A stretch of 64,000 nucleotides of DNA. Source: an uncultured Eubacteriales bacterium. GTDB taxonomy: Bacteria; Bacillota; Clostridia; Lachnospirales; Lachnospiraceae. Below the pieces are notes generated by a model. It did not search any database. It had not been told where the DNA came from and was given only the letters and a program-made list of their open reading frames with translations. The stretch is from the NCBI GenBank assembly GCA_900315015.1, contig OMXJ01000012.1, positions 1 through 64,000 of the forward strand. Reading direction: 5' to 3'. Of the stretch, positions 23,590-32,353 are shown one piece after another. The position numbers and the translations under genes were made by a program. Position 1 is the stretch's first letter. The number at the start of each line of letters is the position of its first letter.

Positions 23590-25176
23590 ATGGAGACAAG
23601 CTTACTCTATATATCATCAAGAGTTGCAGTCATCAAAATCAATGATGGCAGCAAGTACAACACTAAACAGGAATACAGGCTCGTAGTAAGCGGAAACGAG
23701 CTTTCAAATACTATCTCACCGATCATTAATGAGATCAGAACAACCGATAAGGTAATTACTCCGTTATACAATCTAAAGCCTAATACAGAGTACACCGTAT
23801 GCGTGTACACCTATGATTCAGATGCCACTTGTGCTAATAAGTCAAACAGCACTGCCCCTCTCTCTGTAATAGCCTTTAGAACAAAGTACGAAACCGAAAC
23901 TTTAAACGTAAAGTCATTCGGCGCTTTTGGCGACGGAGTTCATGATGACACTGCTGCCATATCTGCTGCCATCATGTGTGCAGCAAAGGATAGCCGCGTG
24001 CTTATTCCTGAGGGAAAGTATTTTACTCACGGTCTTTTCCTGAGGAGCGGCTTAAAGCTTGAGATTGCAAGAGGTGCTGAAATCATCCTTACAACAAAAG
24101 CTGAGGATATTCCTATTCTTCCTGCTGTTACGCCTTACTATGATGAAAGCGACGATAGAATTCTTAGCAGCTGGGAAGGTAACCCTCTTTCAACCAGGGC
24201 AGCTGCACTTACAGCTATAGGAGCAGATAACGTACTTATTTACGGCGAGGGCGTAATTAACGGCCAGGCTTCCTACGATAATTGGTGGACCTTTGATAAG
24301 AATCACTTCACAGTGGGAAGACCAAAGCTTTTATACTTCCTTAACTGTAACTGTCTTACACTCATAGGTCTTACTCTAAAGGATTCACCTTCCTGGACTA
24401 TACACCCTCAGAACTGTGATAAGCTTAGCATATACTGCACTGAAGTTCAAAATCCAAAGGATTCACCAAATACTGATGGCCTTGACCCTGAGTGCGTAAC
24501 AAATACTAAGATCATGGGCATGCACTTCTCTCTCGGAGATGACTGCATAGCTATCAAATCGAGCAAGATATATCTTGCTAACCGCTACGGCAAGACCACT
24601 AGCGACATGATAATCAGCAACTGCCTCATGGAGTACGGACACGGTGCCGTTACTGTTGGCTCTGAAATCGCCGGTGGCGTATTTAACGTAACAGTAAAGG
24701 ACTGCATATTCCACGATACAGACAGAGGTCTCAGAATTAAAACAAGAAGAGGCCGCGGCGAAAAATCAGTCATAGATGCAGTATCCTTTGAAAACATTGA
24801 AATGAAGCATGTACTCGCTCCTTTCACCATTAACGAATTCTATTTCTGTGATCCTGATGGTCATACTCCTTACGTTCAGGACAAAAATCCTGCTCCGGTT
24901 GATTACAGAACTCCTACCATTAAGAGGCTTTCTTTTAAGAACATAGATGCAGTGGATGCAGAATACTGTGCTTCTTACTTCTTAGGTCTTCCTGAAAAGC
25001 CTATCGAGGAGGTCTCAATGGAAAACATAACAGTAACCTTTGCCGAGAATGCAAAGGCCGGTGATGCGATAATGGCCGATGGCATCGATAAGGTATGCAA
25101 GGCCGGTATCATCGCTGAAAATGTAAAACATATTTCTAAGAAGAATGTAGTTATTGATGGAAAGCTCGTTGATTAA
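23590..25176 (+). CDS. GH28 polygalacturonase, cytoplasmic exo-type with FN3-like N-terminus
   Basis: Hydrolyses galacturonan oligomers. The ATG at 23590 has AAGGGAGGA upstream; earlier in-frame codons lie inside the terminator. Length is 528 residues. Residues 1 to about 98 look like a fibronectin type III domain (NLKPNTEYTVCVYTY), then the beta-helix begins NVKSFGAFGDGVHDDTAAI. Catalytic motifs are NTDGLDPE (D296), LGDDCIAIKS (D317, D318), GHGAVTVGSE (H351) and RIKTRRGRG (from 382). There is no signal peptide, so it acts inside the cell on imported oligosaccharides. The FN3-GH28 layout is seen in exo-polygalacturonases. Confidence 0.93.
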   Translation: METSLLYISSRVAVIKINDGSKYNTKQEYRLVVSGNELSNTISPIINEIRTTDKVITPLYNLKPNTEYTVCVYTYDSDATCANKSNSTAPLSVIAFRTKYETETLNVKSFGAFGDGVHDDTAAISAAIMCAAKDSRVLIPEGKYFTHGLFLRSGLKLEIARGAEIILTTKAEDIPILPAVTPYYDESDDRILSSWEGNPLSTRAAALTAIGADNVLIYGEGVINGQASYDNWWTFDKNHFTVGRPKLLYFLNCNCLTLIGLTLKDSPSWTIHPQNCDKLSIYCTEVQNPKDSPNTDGLDPECVTNTKIMGMHFSLGDDCIAIKSSKIYLANRYGKTTSDMIISNCLMEYGHGAVTVGSEIAGGVFNVTVKDCIFHDTDRGLRIKTRRGRGEKSVIDAVSFENIEMKHVLAPFTINEFYFCDPDGHTPYVQDKNPAPVDYRTPTIKRLSFKNIDAVDAEYCASYFLGLPEKPIEEVSMENITVTFAENAKAGDAIMADGIDKVCKAGIIAENVKHISKKNVVIDGKLVD

Positions 25177-25189
25177 ACCGGAGGATTTT

Positions 25190-25897
25190 ATGCTTAAGAG
25201 AATTTTTTCACTGGATAATCCAGTAATCAAGTGTCTGGTAGCAATAGGCAATATCTGGATGCTATATCTGATATGGCTTATCTGCTCGCTCCCTATAATA
25301 ACCATAGGCGCTAGTACCACAGCACTTAACTACTCGATGATAAAGCTGCACCGTGATGAGGGCTACCCTGTCTCTAACTTCTTTAAATCCTTTAAGGAAA
25401 ATTTCAAGCAGGCTACTGTCATGTTCATTATTTATGCACTCGTTGGTGCCATTCTTGTAATGGATTTCATCATTGCAGGTAGCTTTACAGACAATGCCGC
25501 AGTTAAGATGATACTCAGAATCGGCGCAGGAATAATCGGGATACCTTATATTCTGACACTCCTTTATTCCTTCGGACTTTTATCAAGATTCAACAATACC
25601 ATAAAGAACACTATAAAGAACGCTTTTTTCATTTCTTTAAAATACATAATCTTCACCGTGCAGATAATTCTCATTATAGGCCTTACAGCATATGTATGCA
25701 ATTATAACGGATTCTTATTTTATGTATTCGTTTCAGCAGGCTTTGGCTTCATTTTCTTTGAACCTGCCGATCCTGCCCCTGCGGATGACTCAAGATTAAC
25801 AGAGCTCGACCTTGAAAAGGCTGAGAACTCTGTATTTGCTAAGGGAAAAAATCCAGAGGACAGTACTAATCCTGGCAGCGACAATACATTGCAGTAG
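25190..25897 (+). CDS. YesL-like DUF624 membrane protein
   Basis: A 235-residue integral membrane protein. It starts LKRIFSLDNPVIKCLVAIGNIWMLYLIWLICSLPIITIGASTTALNYSM, the DUF624 pattern, and continues with about five hydrophobic helices. The acidic C-terminal tail (after FFEPADPAPADDSR) is hydrophilic and poorly conserved in appearance. The ATG at 25190 follows GGAGG, 13 bases after the GH28 stop. DUF624 genes are commonly found beside pectin and rhamnogalacturonan transport genes; the molecular function is unknown. Confidence 0.82.
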   Translation: MLKRIFSLDNPVIKCLVAIGNIWMLYLIWLICSLPIITIGASTTALNYSMIKLHRDEGYPVSNFFKSFKENFKQATVMFIIYALVGAILVMDFIIAGSFTDNAAVKMILRIGAGIIGIPYILTLLYSFGLLSRFNNTIKNTIKNAFFISLKYIIFTVQIILIIGLTAYVCNYNGFLFYVFVSAGFGFIFFEPADPAPADDSRLTELDLEKAENSVFAKGKNPEDSTNPGSDNTLQ

Positions 25898-25977
25898 ACC
25901 ACACTGCCTGGTGATACAAGCGATACGCGTTGATAAAGTACTCGGCACTTATAATATACAAAAAGAGGAGATAAAAT

Positions 25978-26814
25978 ATGCAGATAGGTTTACGTTTACA
26001 CGATTCTGCCAAGGTGGAATTTGAAAAAAGAATAGAAAATGTCCATAACCAGGGCTTTAAATGCGTTCATCTTGCGATGAGCAAAATTGAAGGCCTGACA
26101 TGGGATGATGCGGCACTTACCCCTGGATATGCAGCTTACTTAAAGCACGCCTTTGATAAACAGCAGCTTGATATAGCTGTCCTTGGCTGCTACAAGAACC
26201 TTGCTGACCCTGACGAGGCAAAGCTTGCTGCAACCATAAAAAAGTACATCACCAACATCCGCTTTGGCGCAATGCTTGGCGTAGGCGTTGTTGGTACTGA
26301 AACCGGAAACACAAATACCGAATATAAAACTGACCCGGCAGACTGGACTTCTACCAAGGCTCTTGATATTTTTATCAAAAACCTTCGCACCGTAGTTGAG
26401 GCAGCTGAAAAATTCGGAGTCAATTTTGCCATTGAGCCAGTATGGAAACATATAGTATGCACTCCTGAACGCGCTCTGACCGTTTTAAAGGAGATTTCCT
26501 CTCCTAACCTATCAATTATCCTTGACCCGGTAAATCTTGTTTCTCCGGCCAAATACGAGGCTAGAAACGATACCATAGCTAATGCTATAAATCTGCTTGG
26601 AGATTATGTAAGCATAATCCACATCAAGGACTGTGTTTTAGAAAACGGAGATGTAAAGAGCATAGGCGCAGGCGAGGGCGACATGGATTACACCCAGATC
26701 CTTGAATTTGCAAAAGCAAGAAAGCCTTATATTCAGGCTACACTTGAAAACACAAAACCTGAAACAGCTGAAAAGTCAAGACTCTTCATTCAGAATCAGT
26801 ATGATAAGCTGTAG
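25978..26814 (+). CDS. Sugar phosphate isomerase/epimerase-like TIM-barrel protein
   Basis: An AP-endonuclease-2-type TIM barrel of 278 residues, probably a metal-dependent sugar isomerase or epimerase. Family positions are visible: NFAIEPVWKHIVCTPE (metal-ligand Glu), LSIILDPVNLVSP (Asp), VSIIHIKDCV (His) and a late ATLENT (Glu). AGAGGAG precedes the ATG. It is the last gene of the rightward pectin cluster and is followed by a terminator. The substrate is not deducible; a uronate or keto-acid epimerisation is a reasonable guess from context. Confidence 0.8.
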   Translation: MQIGLRLHDSAKVEFEKRIENVHNQGFKCVHLAMSKIEGLTWDDAALTPGYAAYLKHAFDKQQLDIAVLGCYKNLADPDEAKLAATIKKYITNIRFGAMLGVGVVGTETGNTNTEYKTDPADWTSTKALDIFIKNLRTVVEAAEKFGVNFAIEPVWKHIVCTPERALTVLKEISSPNLSIILDPVNLVSPAKYEARNDTIANAINLLGDYVSIIHIKDCVLENGDVKSIGAGEGDMDYTQILEFAKARKPYIQATLENTKPETAEKSRLFIQNQYDKL

Positions 26815-26845
26815 GCAATGTATTTAAATTATTGGTTCCATATAA

Positions 26846-26883
26846 AATAGGGCTTTGCCGAATTGGCAAAGCCTTATTATTTT
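26846..26883 (+). terminator. Terminator of the pectin transport/degradation operon
   Basis: AATAGGGCTTTGCC (26846-26859) pairs with GGCAAAGCCTTATT (26865-26878) around a five-base loop, followed by ATTTTC. Confidence 0.85.
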
Positions 26884-27000
26884 CGAAATTATATATCTAC
26901 ATTTTCAAAGCACTGACTGCTCTTTGCAATCATAAAGCTCTTACTGTACTTTGTTCTTAGTAATTTACTAATTCACGAAAGCGCACTGCACTTCTTCTCA

Positions 27001-28851
27001 CTACTCCACCTGCTCGAACTGGCTATTATATAGGTCTGCGTAGAAGCCGCGCTTTTCAATAAGTTCGTCATGACTACCTGACTCAATAATGTCGCCGTCC
27101 TTAAGTACAAGGATGCAATCAGCATTCTTAATAGTAGATAAGCGGTGTGCTATTACAAAGCTTGTTCTGCCGTTTGTAAGCTTGTCCATGGCCTTTTGAA
27201 CCTGAAGCTCTGTACGTGTATCAACTGAGCTTGTAGCCTCATCTAAGATAAGCAGAGGCGCATTTTCGACCATCGCCCTGGCAATGGTAACAAGCTGCTT
27301 CTGACCTGTTGAAAGGCTTACATTATCGCCAAGAACTGTGTCATAGCCATTTGGAAGTCCGGATACCCAGTCACTGATTCCGCATTCCGCACAAACCTCA
27401 TCAAGTCTTTCGTCTGTAACACCCTCCTTACCATAAACGATATTATCGCGAAGAGTACCTTCAAATAGCCAGGTGTCCTGAAGTACCATTCCAAAGAGGC
27501 TGTGGATGTTCTCTCTTGTAAGATGCTTTATATCATGGCCATCAATACTGATTTTTCCGGCATTTATCTCATAAAATCTCATAAGGAGATTCACTAAAGT
27601 GGTCTTTCCGGCACCAGTAGGTCCAACGATTGCAATCTTTTGCCCCGGTTTAACGTGATGTGTAAAATCATGAATAATTATCTTCTCAGGGTCATAACCG
27701 AACTTAACATGCTCAAAATCAATATTTCCGTTGATTTTTCCTCCCTCAAGAGTAAATACGGTACCATCTGAATTCTTTTCAGGCTCGTCTATTGCCATCT
27801 CTTCCTCACCAAGGAATTCAAAAACTCTCTCAGCTGCTGCACCAACGCTCTGTACACTGCTGCCTGCCTGACCTAAGGTCTGAAGAGGCTGAGTAAAGAA
27901 ACGGATATACATCATAAAAGCAACGATAGTTTCAAAGCCTATGATTCCCTTAATGGCAAGGGCTGCACCAGTTACACATACGACAACGTATGCAAGATTA
28001 CCTATAAAGCCCATGATAGGCATCATTATTCCACCAAGGAACTGACTCTTCCATGCGCTATTGTAAAGTGCATCATTAAGCTTTTCAAACTCTGCTCTGG
28101 CCTTTTTTTCACCGTTATAAGCCTTAACTACAAGGTGTCCTGAATAAACCTCCTCGATATTTCCATTTAGATTACCAAGCTGGAGCTGCTGGGCAACAAA
28201 GTATTTCTGCGACTTTCCCATGAGAGCGAACATGATTACAAAGCCCAAAATAGAAGTGAAAACACCCGCTGTAGCAAGAATCCAGTTTGTCTTATACATC
28301 ATAAAGAGAGAACCGATGATCTGTACTAATGCAGTAACAAGAGATGTAAAGCTCTGGTTCATTCCCTGTCCGACAGTATCGATATCATTAGTTACGCGGC
28401 TCAAAACATCGCCCACAGAATGTGAATCGAAGTATTTAAGAGGAAGCCTATTTATCTTCCTGGAAATCTCAGAACGGAGCTTTTGAGTAAACCTCTGAGA
28501 AACCGTTGAGGTGATAAAGCTCTGGCAGTAAGTAAGCACCGCGCCTATTATATAAATGGTTATAAGGAATCTTATAATCTTCATTACACCATCTACATCT
28601 ATTCCAGTAAAAAGACCATCTGTAATGAGCTTTGTAATATCCTTTAATTTATCCGGGCCTATAAGGTTTAAAATTACACCTATCATTGCAAAAGCCGCAG
28701 CTATCATCATTGGCCATTTATATATGCCCATATATTTAAGGAGCTTGTTCAGTGCCCCTTTAAGATCTTTGGATTTCTCGCCGGGTCTCATCATACCCCT
28801 AGGGCCTCCTGGTCCTCTTCTATTATTTCCCATATTAATCTTTTCAGCCAT
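27001..28851 (-). CDS. ABC exporter, permease-ATPase half (second subunit)
   Basis: A fused six-helix exporter domain and ATPase, 616 residues from the ATG at 28851, which has AAAGGAGG nine bases upstream and overlaps the previous gene by eight bases. A Gly/Arg/Pro-rich cytoplasmic head (NNRRGPGGPRGMMRPGEKSK) precedes the helices. ATPase motifs are Walker A GPTGAGKTT, signature LSTGQKQL, Walker B LLILDEATS and the switch His in IAHRLSTI. It forms a heterodimer with the 28844-30643 product. The signature and catalytic Glu are canonical here. The regulator is a MarR protein, so drug or antimicrobial-peptide export is likely. Confidence 0.9.
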   Translation of the reverse strand: MAEKINMGNNRRGPGGPRGMMRPGEKSKDLKGALNKLLKYMGIYKWPMMIAAAFAMIGVILNLIGPDKLKDITKLITDGLFTGIDVDGVMKIIRFLITIYIIGAVLTYCQSFITSTVSQRFTQKLRSEISRKINRLPLKYFDSHSVGDVLSRVTNDIDTVGQGMNQSFTSLVTALVQIIGSLFMMYKTNWILATAGVFTSILGFVIMFALMGKSQKYFVAQQLQLGNLNGNIEEVYSGHLVVKAYNGEKKARAEFEKLNDALYNSAWKSQFLGGIMMPIMGFIGNLAYVVVCVTGAALAIKGIIGFETIVAFMMYIRFFTQPLQTLGQAGSSVQSVGAAAERVFEFLGEEEMAIDEPEKNSDGTVFTLEGGKINGNIDFEHVKFGYDPEKIIIHDFTHHVKPGQKIAIVGPTGAGKTTLVNLLMRFYEINAGKISIDGHDIKHLTRENIHSLFGMVLQDTWLFEGTLRDNIVYGKEGVTDERLDEVCAECGISDWVSGLPNGYDTVLGDNVSLSTGQKQLVTIARAMVENAPLLILDEATSSVDTRTELQVQKAMDKLTNGRTSFVIAHRLSTIKNADCILVLKDGDIIESGSHDELIEKRGFYADLYNSQFEQVE

Positions 28852-30643
28852 TTGCAAGTTCCTCCTTTGAAAGCTGTGACTCAGCAATTTCTTTATAAAC
28901 CTCACAGTTCTTTAAAAGATCATCATGCTTTCCAATTCCTACAACCTTTCCATGCTCAAGAACTATTATCTTATCAGCATTGCGGATAGTTCCGATTCTC
29001 TGTGCGACAATCACTCTTGTTGTATCCTTAAGATTATCCTCAAGCGCCTGACGAAGCGCTCTATCTGTCTTGTAATCAAGGGCAGAGAAGGAATCATCAA
29101 AGATAAGAATTTCCGGCTTTCTAGCAATAGCTCTTGCAATGGAAATACGCTGCTTCTGTCCACCAGATACATTAGTTCCACCCTGCGCTATACGTGAAGC
29201 ATAACCATCCGGCATCTTACTTATGAAATCATCACTTTGAGCAATTTTGGCTGCTTTCTTAATATCATCTTCCGTAGCCTGAGGTCTATTTCCTCCGCCG
29301 TAACCGATATTAGACTCTACGCTTCCTGAAAATAAGATTGCCTTTTGTGAAATATATCCGATTTTATCGCGCAGCTCTTCAAGTGTGTAATCCTTTACGT
29401 TAACTCCGTCAACTAGGACTTCACCGCCCGTTACATCGAAAAGCCTTGGAATAAGGTTGATGAGTGTCGTCTTACCTGAACCTGTAGCTCCAATGATAGC
29501 AACAGTCTCTCCTTTACCAGCCTTAAAGGAAATATCTGAAATGGCATCACTTCCTGCATCCGGGTACCTAAAGGATACCTTATTAAATTCAATGCTGCCC
29601 TTTGTTGCAGCAACCTTATCACACCCCATTCCATCCTTTGCTTCAGTAACCTTATCACACCCCATTCCATCCTTTATTCTAGGATTGCAGTCAAGAACCT
29701 CTAAAATACGCTTAGCAGAAACCTGCGCTCTAGGGAAGAGAATGAATACCATGGCAAACATCATGAAGCTCATGATTACCTGCATTGCATAGTTAGTAAA
29801 TACAACCATGTCAGAAAAGATGGTGAGCTTATCTGCAACCGCTGCATTTTCTATAAGGATGACACCTATCCAGTAAACTGCTACAGAAAGACCAGAGCTG
29901 ATAAGTGTCATGACAGGTCCAATTATGGCCATAAGTCTTTGAACAACGAGATTGTTATTAGTAAGAGCATCATTTGCTACCTTGAACTTTTCTTCCTGAT
30001 AACTTTCCGCATTATATGCTCTTACAACACGTATTCCGTTCAGCTGCTCTCTGGTAACTCTATTTAAATTATCAGTAAGAGTCTGGATTTTTTTGAATCT
30101 AGGAACAGCAAAAATCATAAGTGTAAGAAGCATAAGAATAAGCACTCCTACAGCAACAGCCGTAGCTGTGGTCCACTGCAAGTTCTTATCTGCAATCTTA
30201 ATGATTGCCCAGACTGCCATGATAGGTGCTTTAATAACCATTGATAAGCCCATTACAAAGAGCATCTGTACCTGGGTGATATCGTTAGTTGTTCTATTTA
30301 TAAGACTTGCTGTAGAGAAACGTCCGATTTCCTCCATGGAAAAATCCATTACCTTATTATAGACATTATCTCTAAGAGTTTTAGAGATGCCAGCTCCTAC
30401 TTTTGCGGCAAAAAAGCTGGTCACTATAATTGTAATCATGCTTCCTACAGCGCAGAGCAGCATCATTCCTCCCTGCTTTAACACCTCACTCATCTCACTG
30501 CCTGGTGTCTCAACAAGCATGGTTATCTTTGACATATAATCAGGCATTTTCAACTCGAGACATACGCCTAGTACGACAAATACAAGGCAGAAAAAAACGT
30601 ATAACCATTGCCTCGCTTTAAGATACTTAAAAATTCTTCCCAT
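28844..30643 (-). CDS. ABC exporter, permease-ATPase half (first subunit, degenerate site)
   Basis: Partner exporter half of 599 residues from the ATG at 30643 (AGGAGA upstream). Six helices are followed by an ATPase with Walker A GATGSGKTT, signature VSGGQKQR and Walker B ILIFDDSFSALD. The catalytic Glu after Walker B is Asp, and the switch-region His is replaced by Gln (VIVAQRIGTI), typical of the non-hydrolytic half of a heterodimeric exporter. The linker between domains contains a 12-residue tandem duplication (KDGMGCDKV twice). It is 22 bases downstream of marR and co-transcribed with it. Confidence 0.9.
   Translation of the reverse strand: MGRIFKYLKARQWLYVFFCLVFVVLGVCLELKMPDYMSKITMLVETPGSEMSEVLKQGGMMLLCAVGSMITIIVTSFFAAKVGAGISKTLRDNVYNKVMDFSMEEIGRFSTASLINRTTNDITQVQMLFVMGLSMVIKAPIMAVWAIIKIADKNLQWTTATAVAVGVLILMLLTLMIFAVPRFKKIQTLTDNLNRVTREQLNGIRVVRAYNAESYQEEKFKVANDALTNNNLVVQRLMAIIGPVMTLISSGLSVAVYWIGVILIENAAVADKLTIFSDMVVFTNYAMQVIMSFMMFAMVFILFPRAQVSAKRILEVLDCNPRIKDGMGCDKVTEAKDGMGCDKVAATKGSIEFNKVSFRYPDAGSDAISDISFKAGKGETVAIIGATGSGKTTLINLIPRLFDVTGGEVLVDGVNVKDYTLEELRDKIGYISQKAILFSGSVESNIGYGGGNRPQATEDDIKKAAKIAQSDDFISKMPDGYASRIAQGGTNVSGGQKQRISIARAIARKPEILIFDDSFSALDYKTDRALRQALEDNLKDTTRVIVAQRIGTIRNADKIIVLEHGKVVGIGKHDDLLKNCEVYKEIAESQLSKEELANG
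29612..29675. repeat. In-frame 36-bp-period duplication inside the exporter gene
   Basis: Identical 28-base segments at 29612-29639 and 29648-29675. The 36-base period preserves the reading frame and duplicates the 12-residue linker DGMGCDKV... between the membrane and ATPase domains. Confidence 0.9.
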
Positions 30644-30665
30644 TCTTTTTCTCCTATATATTTTT

Positions 30666-31160
30666 TTAATCATTCTCACTATTTTCAACTGCTGCAAGAA
30701 CCTTTTTTAAAAGAGAAACAAATACTTCTTTTTCCTCATCCGAAAGATTCTTTGAGAGCATTTCTTCAGATTTCCTTCGACTTTCCTCTAATTCAATGCA
30801 CTTTTTTCTTCCTTCTTCTTTGAGCACAGCAACCTTTACTCTCTTATCAGTGCTACTTACCCTTACCTCGATGAGCTCCTTACTGCGCATCCTTGCAATT
30901 ATACCATTTACAGTAGACTGCGCTACACCGAGCCATTTTTCAAGATCCTTAAAGCTTGCCTTATAATCCTTTTGATTATATAAAATACACAGCAGAACCA
31001 TCTGCATAAAGGTAAGATTCTCTTTTCTTAAATCATTATTTGCTCTTTTCTCCATGGCATCACTTATCATCTTCATAAGGCGCCCTATGTGATTTTCTCT
31101 GATATCGCAGCAAAGCCTGCTTTCATCAGCTTCATTTTCCTCAAAAGCTTTTTCTGACAT
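30666..31160 (-). CDS. MarR-family regulator of the ABC exporter
   Basis: A 164-residue winged-helix regulator: LTFMQMVLLCILYNQKDYKASFKDLEKWLGVAQSTVNGIIARMRSKELIEVRVSSTDKRVKVAVL shows the recognition helix and wing, and the ends form the dimer interface. AAAAGGAGG precedes the ATG. It is the first gene of the exporter operon. The upstream region holds five AATAG-n4-CTATT palindromes overlapping the promoter, so autorepression with induction by an exporter substrate is the likely scheme. Confidence 0.88.
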   Translation of the reverse strand: MSEKAFEENEADESRLCCDIRENHIGRLMKMISDAMEKRANNDLRKENLTFMQMVLLCILYNQKDYKASFKDLEKWLGVAQSTVNGIIARMRSKELIEVRVSSTDKRVKVAVLKEEGRKKCIELEESRRKSEEMLSKNLSDEEKEVFVSLLKKVLAAVENSEND

Positions 31161-31237
31161 TTTAACCTCCTTTTTTGAATTTAATTGGGGCAGGATTACT
31201 TCCTCCCAAAACCCCGGTTAGTTTATATATATATATC

Positions 31238-31335
31238 AATAGTTCACTATTAATAGCGAACTATTAATAGTATACTATTGTTTTAATTCACAAAATAATA
31301 GCACACTATTAAACATATGTCAATAGCGTGCTATT
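31238..31335 (-). promoter_or_regulatory. marR-exporter promoter with five palindromic operators
   Basis: Five 14-bp palindromes AATAG-n4-CTATT at 31238, 31252, 31266 (three abutting), 31297 and 31322. On the minus strand the promoter is TTGACA (31318-31323), 17-base spacer, TATTAT (31295-31300). The fifth operator covers the -35 and the fourth the -10. Confidence 0.85.
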
Positions 31336-31382
31336 AAAATTCACAATTATTTCACATTTGTTTTTTAATGCTCTATAGCTTA

Positions 31383-32300
31383 TCAGCCGCCTAACTGAAG
31401 CATCTTATCAATAGGCTTTTTAGCCGCAAGACGGGTCTCTTCGTCCATAATGATTTCTTCTGCCTCGCCGTACTTTACCATATTGTAGACATCTGCAAGG
31501 GTGGTAAGCTTCATATTTCTGCATACGCACTCCTTTGAGAGCTCATAAAAACGCTTATCAGGGCACTCCATCTGAAGATGCGAAACTATGCTATTTTCAG
31601 TTCCTATGATAAATTCTTTAGCTTCACTTTCTCTTGCATACTTCATTATGCCGGTTGTGCTACCTGCATAGTCTGCCTGGTCTACTACCTCCTTACGGCT
31701 CTCCGGATGTACTAAGAGCTTTGCCCCGGGATGCGCTGCCTTTGCTCTTTCTACGTCTCTTATGCTCATCTGGGCATGAGTAGGACAGCCTCCATTCATA
31801 AGATCTATCTGCTTTTCCGGGCAGTTTTCCTTTATCCAACCGCCAAGATTTCTATCCGGTATGAAGAGTATTTTTTCAGCATCCATATTTTTAACGATCT
31901 TTAGCGCAGATGCTGAAGTAACGCATACGTCACATACTGTCTTAAGCTCTGCAGTTGTATTGATATATGCAACTACAGGTACACCAGGATATTTTTCCTT
32001 ATACGCCTCAATCAGCTCCTTATCTATCTGCTCGGCCATTGGGCAGCCTGCCTCTGAATGAGAAAGATAGACCCTTTTTTCTGGTGAAAGAATTTTACAG
32101 GTTTCTGCCATAAACCTAACACCGCACATAAGTACATTCTTTTGAGGCGCTGCTGCTGCCTGCTTGCTCAGTCCGTAGCTGTCACCGACATAATCGGCAA
32201 CCTCTACTATATCATGGCTTATATATGCATGTACAAGAATACATATATCCTTTTCCTTTTTTAAGCGGATGATTTCATCCTGCATTTCACGTGTAGTCAT
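31383..32300 (-). CDS. nadA: Quinolinate synthase A (NadA)
   Basis: Condenses iminoaspartate with dihydroxyacetone phosphate to quinolinate, using a 4Fe-4S cluster. It has 305 residues. Cluster and active-site regions are LMCGVRFMAETCKIL, MNGGCPTH and the late MECPDKRFYELSKECVCRNMK. SHSEAGCPMA and CVTSASALKIV are further NadA hallmarks. AGGAG precedes the ATG. It is the third gene of nadB-nadC-nadA, 53 bases after nadC. Confidence 0.95.
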   Translation of the reverse strand: MTTREMQDEIIRLKKEKDICILVHAYISHDIVEVADYVGDSYGLSKQAAAAPQKNVLMCGVRFMAETCKILSPEKRVYLSHSEAGCPMAEQIDKELIEAYKEKYPGVPVVAYINTTAELKTVCDVCVTSASALKIVKNMDAEKILFIPDRNLGGWIKENCPEKQIDLMNGGCPTHAQMSIRDVERAKAAHPGAKLLVHPESRKEVVDQADYAGSTTGIMKYARESEAKEFIIGTENSIVSHLQMECPDKRFYELSKECVCRNMKLTTLADVYNMVKYGEAEEIIMDEETRLAAKKPIDKMLQLGG

Positions 32301-32353
32301 AACAATCTCCTATGTTATTAAAGCTCTGCAGCCTGTCTATCATATCCTTACCT

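Noticed and set aside
27001-30643. Two alternative exporter homodimers
   Set aside because: One half has Asp for the catalytic Glu and Gln for the switch His, and the genes overlap; this is the heterodimer pattern.
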